A stretch of 31,540 nt of DNA from IMCC26077 sp044344975. GTDB lineage: Bacteria; Actinomycetota; Actinomycetes; Nanopelagicales; Nanopelagicaceae. The stretch lies in contig JBIJBY010000004.1 in assembly GCA_044344975.1 (NCBI GenBank), forward strand, positions 1 to 31,540, written 5' to 3'. This document shows, one piece after another, positions 7,413-17,031 of the stretch. Both the position numbers and the translations under genes were made by a program. Each line of letters starts with the position of its first letter. Position 1 is the first letter of the stretch. The notes under the pieces are model-generated. The model was not told the origin of the DNA and searched no databases. It saw only the letters and a program-made list of their open reading frames with translations.

Positions 7413-8006
7413 ATGAAAAGTCAACCAAATATGACATGGCTGGTCGTCGGCCTAGGCAATCCTGGTGATAAGTACAGCGCTACCCGACACAACATAGGAT
7501 TTATTGTCGCCGACGAATTGGCGGCACGATGTGGTGGCAAATTTTCTACAAATAAAAATCGAGCGCTGGTTACTGAAGTCCGACTTGGCATGGGCAGCGC
7601 TGCTCCCAAGCTAATTATTGTGAAGCCACAGACATATATGAATGATTCGGGGAGCGCCGTCTCGCCATTAGCTAAGTATTTCAACACGCCAGTTGAACAG
7701 ATCATTGTGATCCATGATGAATTGGATATTCCTTTCAACGCCATTCGGGTAAAAATCGGAGGTGGCGATAATGGCCACAACGGCCTTAAGTCGCTTACCC
7801 AATCGCTGAGTTCGCCTGAATATTTTCGGGTTCGTGTGGGAATCGGTCGACCACTTACGCCACAAGATACCGCTGATTATGTTCTCGATAATTTTGGCAA
7901 AAGTGAACGTTCGCAAATTTCAGACCTAACAATGCGGGCTTGTGATGCAATTGAATCGCTTATTGAAAAAGGTTTAGAAATCACCCAACAAAACTTCAAT
8001 CAATGA
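7413..8006 (+). CDS. pth: Peptidyl-tRNA hydrolase
   Basis: A 197-aa Pth that cleaves the ester bond of peptidyl-tRNA released from stalled ribosomes. Signatures are VVGLGNPGDKYSATRHNIGF with the catalytic His in RHN (about residue 27), KPQTYMNDSG, HDELD and GGGDNGHNGLKSL. An in-frame ATG at 7431 would give the more usual short N-terminus (MTWLVVGLGNPG); neither start has a clear Shine-Dalgarno. It follows rplY by 53 nt, as in other actinobacteria, and converges on ppc. A small hairpin TGCGT-TATT-ACGCA (8009-8022) sits in the 25-nt junction. Confidence 0.96.
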   Translation: MKSQPNMTWLVVGLGNPGDKYSATRHNIGFIVADELAARCGGKFSTNKNRALVTEVRLGMGSAAPKLIIVKPQTYMNDSGSAVSPLAKYFNTPVEQIIVIHDELDIPFNAIRVKIGGGDNGHNGLKSLTQSLSSPEYFRVRVGIGRPLTPQDTADYVLDNFGKSERSQISDLTMRACDAIESLIEKGLEITQQNFNQ

Positions 8007-8031
8007 TTGCGTTATTACGCATCACCCTGCA

Positions 8032-10779
8032 TCACCCCGTGTTTCGCAGGCCTGCTGCAATTCCATTAATCGTGAGTAAAAGCGCCCTATTGAGAATTCC
8101 ATCGACCTCTTCGCCATTGCGAACTCGTTGAAGTAGGGAGACTTGTAACAGTTGCATGGGCCGCAAGTAGACATCTCGGATTGCCAAGGTTTGAGCCAAG
8201 ATTGATTGGTCACCAAGCAATTCTTGTTTTTGCGTGAGTAGCAAGATTTCCTCAACTGTTAATTGATATTCAGCCTTTATCTCTTCAAGGAAATGTCTAA
8301 GTTCTTCGTCGACCAAAGAATTCACATAGTGCTCTGCCGTATGTAAATCTGTTTTGGCAAGAGTCATTTCAACATTGCTGATAAATGTTTTGAAGAAATG
8401 CCACTCCTCAAACATCTGCTTCAGGATTTTGGCATCACCAGCTTCGCGCGCTGCTTTTAACCCGCTACCAACACCGAACCAGCCGGGAACAATTTGACGC
8501 GATTGTGTCCAGCCAAATACCCAGGGGATTGCGCGGAGACCAGAAAGCCCTGAATCAGAGTCGGGCCGCCTGGATGGGCGTGAACCGAGATAGAGATTGC
8601 CAAGTTGTTCCACAGGCGTTGATTGGTAGAAGTATTTAGGGAGATCAGGATGATCGACGAGGTTGCGATAACTCTTCATTGCAGCCGCGCTAACGGTGTC
8701 CATGCAAGAATCCCAATTTGCAAGGTCGCGAGCGCTCTGTCGTGGCGCGCGATTAAGAACAGTGGCCTCTAAAGCAGCAGCAAGTATCAATTCCACGTTT
8801 TCGCGAGCAAGTGAAGGTAGTGAGTATTTATCGGAAATGACCTCACCTTGTTCAGTCATTTTTATCTCTCCAGCGAGAGATCCCCACGGCAAGGCAAGAA
8901 TTGCGTCGTAGGTTGGTCCACCTCCACGACCCACAGATCCACCCCGACCATGAAAGATTCGCAGGTGTATTCCTGCTTTGCTTGCTAAATCTCGAAGCTT
9001 GCGTTGCGCTCGATGAATCTCCCATTGGCTTGTGGTAATTCCGGCATCTTTGTTTGAGTCTGAATAACCCAACATAACTTCTTGTATTTCGCCACGAAGT
9101 TCGACAATCTCGCGATATTCGGGAATTGATAATAAGCGACCAACTATTGCATCAGCCTCTTGCAATTCGGCAACCGTTTCAAGCAAGGGTACAAAACCTA
9201 TGAGCGCTTTACTTTCATGTAGCGAGACTAAACCTGACTTAATGCCAAGCACCACCGCAGCCAATAAATCGCTGGCAGATTTTGTCATCGACACGATGTA
9301 ACTTTCAATCGCCTCATCACCGAATTTTTCAATAACTTCACCGATAGAGACGAAGGTGTCAAATGTTTGCTTTCCTCGCGCGTCAAGCGCATCTCGATCA
9401 AGTTGACGTCCATTAGTCATCTCGTTGATGAGCAGAGCTAATCGCTCTTCTTCGTTGAGCGTTAAGTAATCATTGGTGCCATGAGCGGCGAAATATTGGC
9501 TGAGTACATGGTGGTGTTGGTTCGAGTGCTCGCGAACATCGAGAGTTGCATGTGTTAATCCAAAGGCGCTGGCAGTGCGAATGAGCTGCTCTAACTCTCC
9601 AGCAGCAATTAACTCACCCTTATGTTCAAGTAGTGATTCCCGCATGAGTATTAAATCGTCGAGTAGTTCTTGAGTATTTGCGTAATCTCGACCTGGTTGA
9701 TGTGGGGCTTTATTAGCATGGCGGCGTTGAGTCAGGACCAACTTATGTCTAATTGCAGTGGCTTTCAACCGGTATGGCTCTTCAACATTTAACCGTTTGA
9801 ATCGATCTTCGAACTCAGGAATATTTATCAGATCAATTTCGATAGATTTCAATAGCTCTTCGCTCGCTCCCGCAAGTCGCGCTGAAACTGAGAGAGATTG
9901 TCGAAGCGAGTCGAGTTTCTCTAGTAGTGCTCGTACTCCATGACCAACCTGGAGCGTAAGAGTTTCTGATGTAATTGCTGGCGTTACATTTGGATTTCCA
10001 TCGCGGTCTCCACCAATCCAACTACCAAAAGAGAGTGGACGTGCCAATACGTCGAGCTCGATCCCATACTGTGAAAGCTCGTGGGTAAAGTCATCTAAGA
10101 CCTGAGGAACTGTGTAGCGATGAAGATCATCAAGATAGTAAAGGGCATTTGTAGCTTCATCTAAAGGCTCGGGCTGTTCCAAGCGCAATTCATCGGTCTG
10201 CCAAAGCAGCTCGATTGCCTCTGCAAGTTTTTTGTCCCGCTCGCGCATATTTGTTTCATTAAGTAATTGAGCGACTGTCCCAAGTTTGCTTAGTACCGAG
10301 CGGCGTGCGGCTTCAGTTGGGTGAGCAGTGAAAACTGGACGTACCGATAGCATTGCTACAGCTCGGGCCAATTCTTCTTTACTTATTTTTGCGTCTGCAA
10401 TTTTGTGAAATGTCTGCTGTAGCCAGGAATCACCATTGGCTCGTACTTCATGTAAGGCGCGAGCACGGTGGACTTGCTCGGCAATGTTCGCAAGATGGAA
10501 GTAAGTGCTAAATGCTCGGACAAGTTTGATGCTATCTGCAACTTCAACTTTCTCTAGAATTGAAGTACCAAGTGGTGAATCTTCTCGAACCGCTAATCGA
10601 ACAGATTCGACAAGATTCAAGAGCGCTTGCCCCTCTTGTCGGACGAGAGTTTCTCCGAGCAACTCGCCAAGGCGCCGAACATCAGCGCGAAGGTGCGCAC
10701 CTGCGCCATTTCCGCTATCACCCGAGAGTTCGCCACTGGTTCGGCCTGGATATTGCATGGTCATATCTTGGCAGAGCAT
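8032..10779 (-). CDS. ppc: Phosphoenolpyruvate carboxylase
   Basis: A 915-aa bacterial PEP carboxylase, which fixes bicarbonate onto PEP to make oxaloacetate and refill the TCA cycle. It carries the catalytic-His segment FTAHPTEAARRSV (about residues 155-167), GSWIGGDRDGNPNVT, LGYSDSNKDAGITTSQW and the glycine-rich loop FHGRGGSVGRGGGPT. RAIPWVFGWTQSRQ and the invariant C-terminal RNTG follow. The N-terminus is uncertain: ATGs at 10779, 10764 and 10758 are all in frame and none has a good Shine-Dalgarno. It is monocistronic, convergent with pth and divergent from mfd. Confidence 0.97.
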   Translation of the reverse strand: MLCQDMTMQYPGRTSGELSGDSGNGAGAHLRADVRRLGELLGETLVRQEGQALLNLVESVRLAVREDSPLGTSILEKVEVADSIKLVRAFSTYFHLANIAEQVHRARALHEVRANGDSWLQQTFHKIADAKISKEELARAVAMLSVRPVFTAHPTEAARRSVLSKLGTVAQLLNETNMRERDKKLAEAIELLWQTDELRLEQPEPLDEATNALYYLDDLHRYTVPQVLDDFTHELSQYGIELDVLARPLSFGSWIGGDRDGNPNVTPAITSETLTLQVGHGVRALLEKLDSLRQSLSVSARLAGASEELLKSIEIDLINIPEFEDRFKRLNVEEPYRLKATAIRHKLVLTQRRHANKAPHQPGRDYANTQELLDDLILMRESLLEHKGELIAAGELEQLIRTASAFGLTHATLDVREHSNQHHHVLSQYFAAHGTNDYLTLNEEERLALLINEMTNGRQLDRDALDARGKQTFDTFVSIGEVIEKFGDEAIESYIVSMTKSASDLLAAVVLGIKSGLVSLHESKALIGFVPLLETVAELQEADAIVGRLLSIPEYREIVELRGEIQEVMLGYSDSNKDAGITTSQWEIHRAQRKLRDLASKAGIHLRIFHGRGGSVGRGGGPTYDAILALPWGSLAGEIKMTEQGEVISDKYSLPSLARENVELILAAALEATVLNRAPRQSARDLANWDSCMDTVSAAAMKSYRNLVDHPDLPKYFYQSTPVEQLGNLYLGSRPSRRPDSDSGLSGLRAIPWVFGWTQSRQIVPGWFGVGSGLKAAREAGDAKILKQMFEEWHFFKTFISNVEMTLAKTDLHTAEHYVNSLVDEELRHFLEEIKAEYQLTVEEILLLTQKQELLGDQSILAQTLAIRDVYLRPMQLLQVSLLQRVRNGEEVDGILNRALLLTINGIAAGLRNTG

Positions 10780-10902
10780 CAGCGGTACGATTCACGCAGG
10801 TTAGCCCTGAATGAACTTTTTCAAGGCAACCGATCAGCCCCCCGTCTCGGCGGAATGGGGCTATTGGGCTATTTCTTGAGAGATTTAAGGAGCGTGGATT
10901 CA

Positions 10903-13900
10903 ATGAGCGAGCGCGCAATCAACTCTGGCCCCAGCTCGCTCACGGATATCGCAGCATTAGCCGGCCAACTAGATTTAAGTGAACTTCGCTCTGCGCTCCG
11001 CTCTGGGACGCTGGTCAATGCCCCGATTTCAGCAGCTTCAATCGCAATCGCAGTGGCTGCAGAAAAAAGTAACGAAGATAATGAATTTGATTTCCCACTC
11101 ATTGTGGCCTTAACCGCAAATAACGGCGAAGAACTCTTTGAGGAACTCAAGCAGTTGCTTCCAGAAAAGCGCGTATTGCGCTTGCCGCATTGGGAAACGT
11201 TGCCACACGAACGGTTAAGTCCGCAAAGTGACACAATTGCAGAGCGATTCGTTACGTTAAAAGAAATTCGTTCAAAGTCATGTGATGTGGTCGTAATTCC
11301 AATTCGCTCCATGTTGCAACCTTTTATTAAAGGTTTTGGCAGCGCATCAGTTCCTTTACTAAAAGTCGGTGAACGAATCGAAATAGCGAAGGCAATCAAA
11401 GAGCTGCTTGCTCTTGGGTATAAGCGAACTGACTTAGTCGAGAAGCGCGGCGAGTTTGCTCAGCGGGGAGGCATAGTTGATGTTTTTCCTCCTCACGCGC
11501 AGCATCCAATTCGGGTTGAATTCTTCGATGACTCAATTGATGAAGTCCGCTACTTCTCAGTTGCGGATCAGCGCTCATTAGAGATCTGTGCCGATGGATT
11601 ATTTGCACTTCCGGCGCGTGAGATTCTGATAACCGACGAAATCAGAGAGAGATCTGCAGAACTGGCCCAAGAAATTCCTGCATTAGCTGACATGTTTACT
11701 CGGATTAGTGAGGGAGTGCCCGTTGAGGGCATGGAGTCCTTGATGCCTGCGCTGGTACACGAGATGGAATCACTTGTAGAAGTTTTGCCAAAGCACTCTC
11801 TTCTTATCTCTATTGGACCAGAATTGATTAGAAGTCGTGCCGAAGAATTGAGAAGAACTGGTGAAGAATTTCTCAATGCATCATGGCTCAATGCTGCAGC
11901 TGGAAATGTAACTCCCATAGATATTAAAGATCTTGAACTTCACTCATTCCATACGTTGGAGGATGTATTAAGTCATGCAGAGGCTCGAGATTTCACCCTC
12001 TCTTCAATCGCACCCTTTGGCGGTGGGAGTGCAGCGGTCGAATCAACTTTGCGTCCGATAGAGCCATTTCGTGGCAGTTCTGAGCGGTTGATTCAATTTC
12101 TCCAAGAAAAACTTGATCATCATTGGCGGATTGCGCTTACCTCGCCGGGCCACGGCACTGCGCAACGATATGAAGAGCTTCTGCGCAGTTATGGGATTTC
12201 TACAGCTAATTCGCTAGTGCCAGGTTCGGTGTTAATTCTTAACTCTGGAATCCGTCATGGATTTACCCTGGAGCGCGAAAAGTTTGTACTCATTACCGAA
12301 CGCGACTTCGCTGGTAGCAAGGCACAAGATGGCGAGAAACTATCCCTGGCTTCAAGGCGAAAAAATCGTATCGACCCCATGTCGCTAAAAGAAGGAGATT
12401 TCATAGTTCACCAGATTCATGGAATTGGCAGATTCATTGAGATGGCTGAACGAGTCGTTAATGGGACGAAGCGCGAATACCTCGTCATTGAATATGCCTC
12501 GAGTAAGCGTGGTCAATCTGGAGATCGTCTCTATCTACCAACCGACTCCTTGGATCAGGTAACGAAATATGTGGGTGGTGAAGCACCAGCTTTACATCAT
12601 ATGGGTGGCGCAGATTGGCAAAAAGCAAAAGGTAAAGCCCGTAAGGCGGTAAAGCAGATCGCAGCAGAATTAATTCAACTCTATGCGGCACGTACTAGCT
12701 CACCGGGTTTTGCATTTTCTCCTGATACGCCATGGCAACGTGAGCTAGAAGATGCTTTTCCGTATGTCGAAACTCTAGATCAGCTAGCGACGATTACCGA
12801 AGTTAAAAAAGATATGGAAGCAACATACCCAATGGATCGAATCGTATGTGGCGATGTCGGATTCGGAAAAACTGAAATTGCCATTAGAGCTGCATTCAAA
12901 GCGGTGCAAGATGGAAAACAAGTCGCCGTCTTAGTGCCAACGACGCTACTTGTCCAACAGCATTTAACTACGTTTGGTGAGCGGTTTGCTGGCTTTCCCG
13001 TGAACCTTGCAGGCTTATCAAGATTCTCTACTCCCGGCGAGATAAAGAAGACGTTAGAGAAACTTCAGGTCGGTGAGGTTGATGTGGTGATTGGCACGCA
13101 TCGCCTACTCTCGACTGACGTAAACTTTAAAGATTTAGGTCTTGTGATAATTGATGAAGAGCAACGTTTTGGCGTTGAACATAAGGAAAAACTCAAGAGA
13201 TTCCGCGCGTATGTGGATGTGCTGTCTATGTCCGCTACGCCAATCCCGCGAACGCTGGAAATGTCGATTACTGGAATTCGAGAAATGTCGATCATGGCTA
13301 CTCCGCCTGAAGAAAGACACCCAGTGCTGACATATGTAGGCGCATATGAAGAGCGTCAGATTGCTGCGGCTATCCGTCGTGAATTACTGCGAGATGGTCA
13401 AGTTTTTTACATTCATAACAGGGTGAATTCGATTGATCGATGTGCAAGTGCTATAAGTAATTTGGTACCAGAAGCTCGAGTACGGGTGGCGCATGGACAG
13501 ATGAGCGAGAGCGCACTCGAAGAGGTGATTCTCTCTTTCTGGGAGAAAGAATTTGATATTTTGGTTTGCACAACCATTATCGAGAGTGGGATAGATATTC
13601 CAAATTCAAATACCTTAATTGTTGAGAATGCTGACAAGATGGGTTTGTCGCAACTACATCAACTACGTGGTCGAGTAGGGCGAGGGCGCGAACGAGGTTA
13701 TGCGTATTTCCTCTATGACGTTGAAAAACCGCTGACTGATACCGCTCATGATCGACTCGAAACTATTGCAGCTAACACAGAGTTGGGTTCTGGCATGCAA
13801 GTAGCTCTTAAAGATTTAGAAATTCGAGGTGCGGGGAACTTATTAGGTGGTGAACAATCTGGGCATATTGCCGATGTTGGCTTTGATCTGTATATGAGGA

Positions 13901-14415
13901 TGATTGGCGAAGCTGTTGCTGATTTCAAAGGGGAGCGACATCAGGAGCAGGAGTGCAAACTGGAGCTTCCCATCGATGCGTACTTGCCGCACGATTATGT
14001 TGACAGTGAGCGGGTGCGCTTGGATGTATATCGCCGCCTAGCTGCGGCAAAGTCAAATGAAGACCTTGAGCAGGTAGATGAGGAATTGAACGATCGTTTT
14101 GGTTCATACCCCGAAGTTGTCGCTAATCTTTTGGAAATTGCAAAGGTTCGGGTACGTGCAAAGGAACTGAACCTGACCGAGGTGATAGTCCAGGGTAAGT
14201 ATTTGCGCCTTGCACCAGTAACACTTAGCGACTCGCTCTCCGTGCGGATGGTACGTCTCTACCCGGGCCACATATATAAATCAGCGCTTTCGACTCTGCT
14301 CTTGCCCCTGCCTAGCAGTAAAGGCGTGGCATTCGAGCCAGAGAAATTAGGGAATACTTCTCTATTGAACTGGGTAGTGCAGGCTTTCGATGCGACTACC
14401 AATCGGGTGATTTGA
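10903..14415 (+). CDS. mfd: Transcription-repair coupling factor Mfd
   Basis: An approximately 1170-aa ATP-dependent translocase that strips stalled RNA polymerase from DNA lesions and recruits UvrA. The N-terminal UvrB-like module has WETLPHERLSPQSDTIAERF (about 105-124). The RNAP-interaction and tudor-like region follows near 480-560 (EGDFIVHQIHGIGRF). The helicase core has GDVGFGKTE (Walker A, about 650-658), DEEQRFGV (about 751-758) and SMSATPIPRTLEMS, with QLRGRVGRG in the second RecA domain. The open frame extends back to 10627 but only antisense to ppc. AAGGAG at 10887-10892, 10 nt before ATG 10903, supports the chosen start. Confidence 0.97.
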   Translation: MSERAINSGPSSLTDIAALAGQLDLSELRSALRSGTLVNAPISAASIAIAVAAEKSNEDNEFDFPLIVALTANNGEELFEELKQLLPEKRVLRLPHWETLPHERLSPQSDTIAERFVTLKEIRSKSCDVVVIPIRSMLQPFIKGFGSASVPLLKVGERIEIAKAIKELLALGYKRTDLVEKRGEFAQRGGIVDVFPPHAQHPIRVEFFDDSIDEVRYFSVADQRSLEICADGLFALPAREILITDEIRERSAELAQEIPALADMFTRISEGVPVEGMESLMPALVHEMESLVEVLPKHSLLISIGPELIRSRAEELRRTGEEFLNASWLNAAAGNVTPIDIKDLELHSFHTLEDVLSHAEARDFTLSSIAPFGGGSAAVESTLRPIEPFRGSSERLIQFLQEKLDHHWRIALTSPGHGTAQRYEELLRSYGISTANSLVPGSVLILNSGIRHGFTLEREKFVLITERDFAGSKAQDGEKLSLASRRKNRIDPMSLKEGDFIVHQIHGIGRFIEMAERVVNGTKREYLVIEYASSKRGQSGDRLYLPTDSLDQVTKYVGGEAPALHHMGGADWQKAKGKARKAVKQIAAELIQLYAARTSSPGFAFSPDTPWQRELEDAFPYVETLDQLATITEVKKDMEATYPMDRIVCGDVGFGKTEIAIRAAFKAVQDGKQVAVLVPTTLLVQQHLTTFGERFAGFPVNLAGLSRFSTPGEIKKTLEKLQVGEVDVVIGTHRLLSTDVNFKDLGLVIIDEEQRFGVEHKEKLKRFRAYVDVLSMSATPIPRTLEMSITGIREMSIMATPPEERHPVLTYVGAYEERQIAAAIRRELLRDGQVFYIHNRVNSIDRCASAISNLVPEARVRVAHGQMSESALEEVILSFWEKEFDILVCTTIIESGIDIPNSNTLIVENADKMGLSQLHQLRGRVGRGRERGYAYFLYDVEKPLTDTAHDRLETIAANTELGSGMQVALKDLEIRGAGNLLGGEQSGHIADVGFDLYMRMIGEAVADFKGERHQEQECKLELPIDAYLPHDYVDSERVRLDVYRRLAAAKSNEDLEQVDEELNDRFGSYPEVVANLLEIAKVRVRAKELNLTEVIVQGKYLRLAPVTLSDSLSVRMVRLYPGHIYKSALSTLLLPLPSSKGVAFEPEKLGNTSLLNWVVQAFDATTNRVI

Positions 14416-14442
14416 GCTAGCCAAGAAGGAGTCTTGATTTTC

Positions 14443-15054
14443 GTGGTGAAGAGAAGAATTGCAGTCCTCGGATTAGTTATATCGGCGCTTGTACTTTCGG
14501 GGTGTAGTAATCCATCAGATGCCGCGAACTACAAAAGCGGAAAGATAACGATTGAGCGACTCCAGGAGAGCGTTTCAGCAATTTTGGATGAACGCGCTAA
14601 ATTCCAGGCATCTCCAGAAGGCGCATTGACTGGCGAAGCGTTGACTTTAAATCAGCTCGAGTTTCATGTGTTCACAGCGTTGCTCACTCAAGCAGCAAAA
14701 GAGCGAAACATTGTTGCCACTGCAGCAGAAGTAGCTGAGAGCAGGGCTGAGGTTTTGAAAAACGTGGGCAGTGAAGACCAACTCTCACTTGCTCTAGTTA
14801 ATGCAGGAATCGCATCTATTGATCTCGATAAATATCTTTCGTTAATTGTTTTACAAGATAAATTGCGAACTGTAATAGCTCCGAATGCAACGGAGGATGG
14901 ACAAATAATCCAGGCCCTCCAAAAAATGCTTGAAGAGACTGTTGCCAAAGAGGAATTAAAAGTAAACCCTCGCTACGGAGTTTGGAACACGATGACCAAC
15001 AAGATTGACCCCACAGATCCAACTGGTGGGGCGCTACCAAAATCCAAGAGTTAG
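14443..15054 (+). CDS. Lipoprotein with SurA-N-like helical domain
   Basis: A secreted lipoprotein of about 203 aa. A KRR n-region and hydrophobic core end in the lipobox LSGC, with the lipidated Cys near residue 21. The mature part is mostly helical and charged, and resembles the N-terminal substrate-binding domain of SurA/PrsA chaperones (QESVSAILDERAKF, LTLNQLEFHVFTAL). No parvulin catalytic domain follows, so if it is a chaperone it is not a peptidyl-prolyl isomerase. TTG 14434 is also in frame but only 2 nt from the AAGGAG at 14426-14431; GTG 14443 (11 nt) is better. It lies between mfd and mazG, as in other actinobacteria, and its TAG overlaps the mazG GTG by one base. Confidence 0.8.
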   Translation: MVKRRIAVLGLVISALVLSGCSNPSDAANYKSGKITIERLQESVSAILDERAKFQASPEGALTGEALTLNQLEFHVFTALLTQAAKERNIVATAAEVAESRAEVLKNVGSEDQLSLALVNAGIASIDLDKYLSLIVLQDKLRTVIAPNATEDGQIIQALQKMLEETVAKEELKVNPRYGVWNTMTNKIDPTDPTGGALPKSKS

Positions 15055-15689
15055 TGAACGAGAAGAGCAACCTACTTCGCCTCGCTGAGGTGATGGATAG
15101 GCTCCGTTCACCAGGTGGCTGTCCTTGGGATGCAGAGCAAACGCATGAGTCGTTATTGACCTATTTGCTAGAAGAGACGTATGAATTTATCGATGCAGTA
15201 GAGCGTAGCGACCGCGATGACATGGTCGAGGAGTTAGGCGATGTACTGCTTCAAGTTTATTTTCATGCTCGAATCGGTCAGGAACGAAGTAAAGCGGCAT
15301 TCTCTATCGAAGATGTAGCTAGTGCCATTTGCGAAAAGCTAATTCGAAGACATCCACATGTGTTTAAAGAGTCTGAGAATCTTACTTCCGCCGAAGTCGA
15401 AGGGAATTGGGAGCGAATAAAAGCAGCTGAGAAATCGCGCAAGTCTCCCGATGAAGGAGTGCCGCTTAATCAACCTGCACTCGCACTAGCATCTAAATTG
15501 CTCCATCGCGCCGAAGCACATGGCCATATTCCGGCGCACGCGAGTAATTTCACCGATTTACAAGAGGTATCTGAGGAAACGATTGGCGAGCTTTTACTCT
15601 CTGTCGTGGCGTTGGCAAATAAGCATGGGGTCGATCCTGAATTCGCGCTGCGAACTCGCGCACGGAACTTGGTCACTGAAATCCAGTAA
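15054..15689 (+). CDS. mazG: MazG-type nucleoside triphosphate pyrophosphohydrolase
   Basis: A 211-aa all-alpha NTP pyrophosphatase that hydrolyses NTPs or damaged dNTPs to monophosphate and pyrophosphate. The complete metal-binding domain shows GGCPWDAEQTHESL (about 21-34), LLEETYEFIDAV with the EExxE-type acidic motif, and EELGDVLLQVYFHA. The C-terminal part (ETIGELLLSVVALANKHG) looks like a shortened second MazG domain; E. coli MazG has two in 263 aa. The GTG start overlaps the lipoprotein stop by one base, implying coupled translation. eno follows after 43 nt. Confidence 0.93.
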   Translation: MNEKSNLLRLAEVMDRLRSPGGCPWDAEQTHESLLTYLLEETYEFIDAVERSDRDDMVEELGDVLLQVYFHARIGQERSKAAFSIEDVASAICEKLIRRHPHVFKESENLTSAEVEGNWERIKAAEKSRKSPDEGVPLNQPALALASKLLHRAEAHGHIPAHASNFTDLQEVSEETIGELLLSVVALANKHGVDPEFALRTRARNLVTEIQ

Positions 15690-15721
15690 CGCCCACTAGT
15701 ATTCGGGCTACGAAAAAGAGG

Positions 15722-15731
15722 AGAGCGCTCT
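15722..15731 (+). promoter_or_regulatory. Palindrome overlapping the eno ribosome-binding site
   Basis: AGAGCGCTCT is a perfect 10-bp palindrome directly before the eno ATG and shares bases with the Shine-Dalgarno GAGGAG. The outer AAGAG (15716-15720) and CTCTT (15728-15732) can also pair. In mRNA this could partly mask the ribosome-binding site, or it could be a DNA operator. No function is demonstrated by sequence alone. Confidence 0.3.
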
Positions 15732-15732
15732 T

Positions 15733-17010
15733 ATGTCAGCCATCAAGTCAGTCCTCGCACGTGAGATTCTTGATTCCCGCGGTAATCCAACGGTCGAAGT
15801 CGAAGTGCTCCTCGAGAGCGGGGTGCGCGGCGTAGCTGCAGTGCCATCTGGTGCATCTACTGGAGCCCATGAGGCGGTTGAACTCCGCGATGGTGGCGCT
15901 CGATATGGTGGCAAAGGAGTTCAAAAGGCTATTGCAGGAATAGTCGAAGAATTGGCTCCTGCGATTATCTCGATGAATCCAACAGCGCAACGAGCAATCG
16001 ACGAGAAGATGATTGCACTTGATGGAACTGCAAATAAATCACGGTTAGGCGCAAATGCGTTACTTGGCATCTCACTTGCCTGTGCTAAGGCGGCGGCAGA
16101 ATCAGAATCACAACCATTGTTCTCGTTCTTAGGTGGAAGTTCTGCAACTTTACTTCCAGTACCGATGATGAATATTTTAAATGGTGGCGCGCATGCTGAT
16201 ACAAATGTTGATATTCAAGAGTTTATGGTGGCCCCTTTTGGTGCATCAAATTTTGCTGAATCGCTCCGTTGGGGAGCAGAGATTTACCATTCTCTCAAAT
16301 CGGTGCTCAAGAAGAGTGGCTTAGCAACGAGTATTGGTGACGAAGGTGGCTTTGCGCCAAATTTGAGTAGTAATCGAGCAGCGCTCGACTTGATTCTTGA
16401 TGCAATATCTAAAGCGGGATTTACCGCTGGCAAAGAGGTCGGATTAGCGCTCGATGTTGCTGCAACTGAATTTCACGAAGATGGCAAATACACTTTTGAA
16501 GGTAAAGCGCTTAGTTCGGATGAGATGATTGATTATTATCAAGAACTTGTTAACGCCTATCCACTAGTCTCAATCGAGGATCCCTTAGATGAAAATGATT
16601 GGAGTGGATGGATTTCAATCACTAAGAAACTTGGTGAGCAGGTCCAACTCGTTGGTGATGATCTCTTTGTTACAAATCCAGTCCGCTTAGCTGAGGGAAT
16701 CGCTCAAGGTGCAGCAAATGCACTACTTGTAAAAGTCAATCAAATAGGAACGCTCACTGAGACCCTTGATGCGGTTGCACTCGCGCACAAATCTGGATAC
16801 CGGTCAATGATGAGCCACCGCTCCGGCGAAACAGAAGACACCACCATTGCTGATCTCGCGGTTGCGGCTAACTGTGGCCAAATTAAGACTGGCGCCCCTG
16901 CACGTTCAGAGCGAGTTGCTAAGTACAATCAACTTCTGCGAATCGAAGAAATACTTGGAAGTCGAGCTACTTTCGCAGGTAAGGGAGCTTTTCCTCGATT
17001 CAAAGGTTGA
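15733..17010 (+). CDS. eno: Enolase
   Basis: A 425-aa enolase converting 2-phosphoglycerate to PEP in glycolysis. Motifs include AREILDSRGNPTVEVEV (about 8-24), SGASTGAHEAVELRD, GDEGGFAPN, the metal ligands in LALDVAATEF, SIEDPLDEND and LVGDDLFVTNP. The C-terminal signature LLVKVNQIGTLTET and MSHRSGETEDT close it. Length is canonical. Its product PEP is the substrate of the PEP carboxylase encoded at 8-10.8 kb. GAGGAG (15718-15723) lies about 9 nt before the ATG and overlaps the palindrome AGAGCGCTCT (15722-15731). Confidence 0.98.
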   Translation: MSAIKSVLAREILDSRGNPTVEVEVLLESGVRGVAAVPSGASTGAHEAVELRDGGARYGGKGVQKAIAGIVEELAPAIISMNPTAQRAIDEKMIALDGTANKSRLGANALLGISLACAKAAAESESQPLFSFLGGSSATLLPVPMMNILNGGAHADTNVDIQEFMVAPFGASNFAESLRWGAEIYHSLKSVLKKSGLATSIGDEGGFAPNLSSNRAALDLILDAISKAGFTAGKEVGLALDVAATEFHEDGKYTFEGKALSSDEMIDYYQELVNAYPLVSIEDPLDENDWSGWISITKKLGEQVQLVGDDLFVTNPVRLAEGIAQGAANALLVKVNQIGTLTETLDAVALAHKSGYRSMMSHRSGETEDTTIADLAVAANCGQIKTGAPARSERVAKYNQLLRIEEILGSRATFAGKGAFPRFKG

Positions 17011-17031
17011 TATTGAACCGAAAAGGAGCCA

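Noticed and set aside
8009..8022. TGCGT-TATT-ACGCA hairpin between pth and ppc as a terminator
   Set aside because: A 5-bp stem with no U-tract on either strand; too weak to call.
10627..10902. Upstream extension of the mfd frame
   Set aside because: It is antisense to the N-terminus of ppc; Mfd homology begins after 10903, where a Shine-Dalgarno is present.
10869..11399. 176-codon open frame antisense to mfd
   Set aside because: Shadow frame inside a well-supported gene; Ser-rich composition and no recognisable domain. Other long antisense frames (e.g. 145-513, 2357-2755, 5195-5527) were rejected for the same reason.
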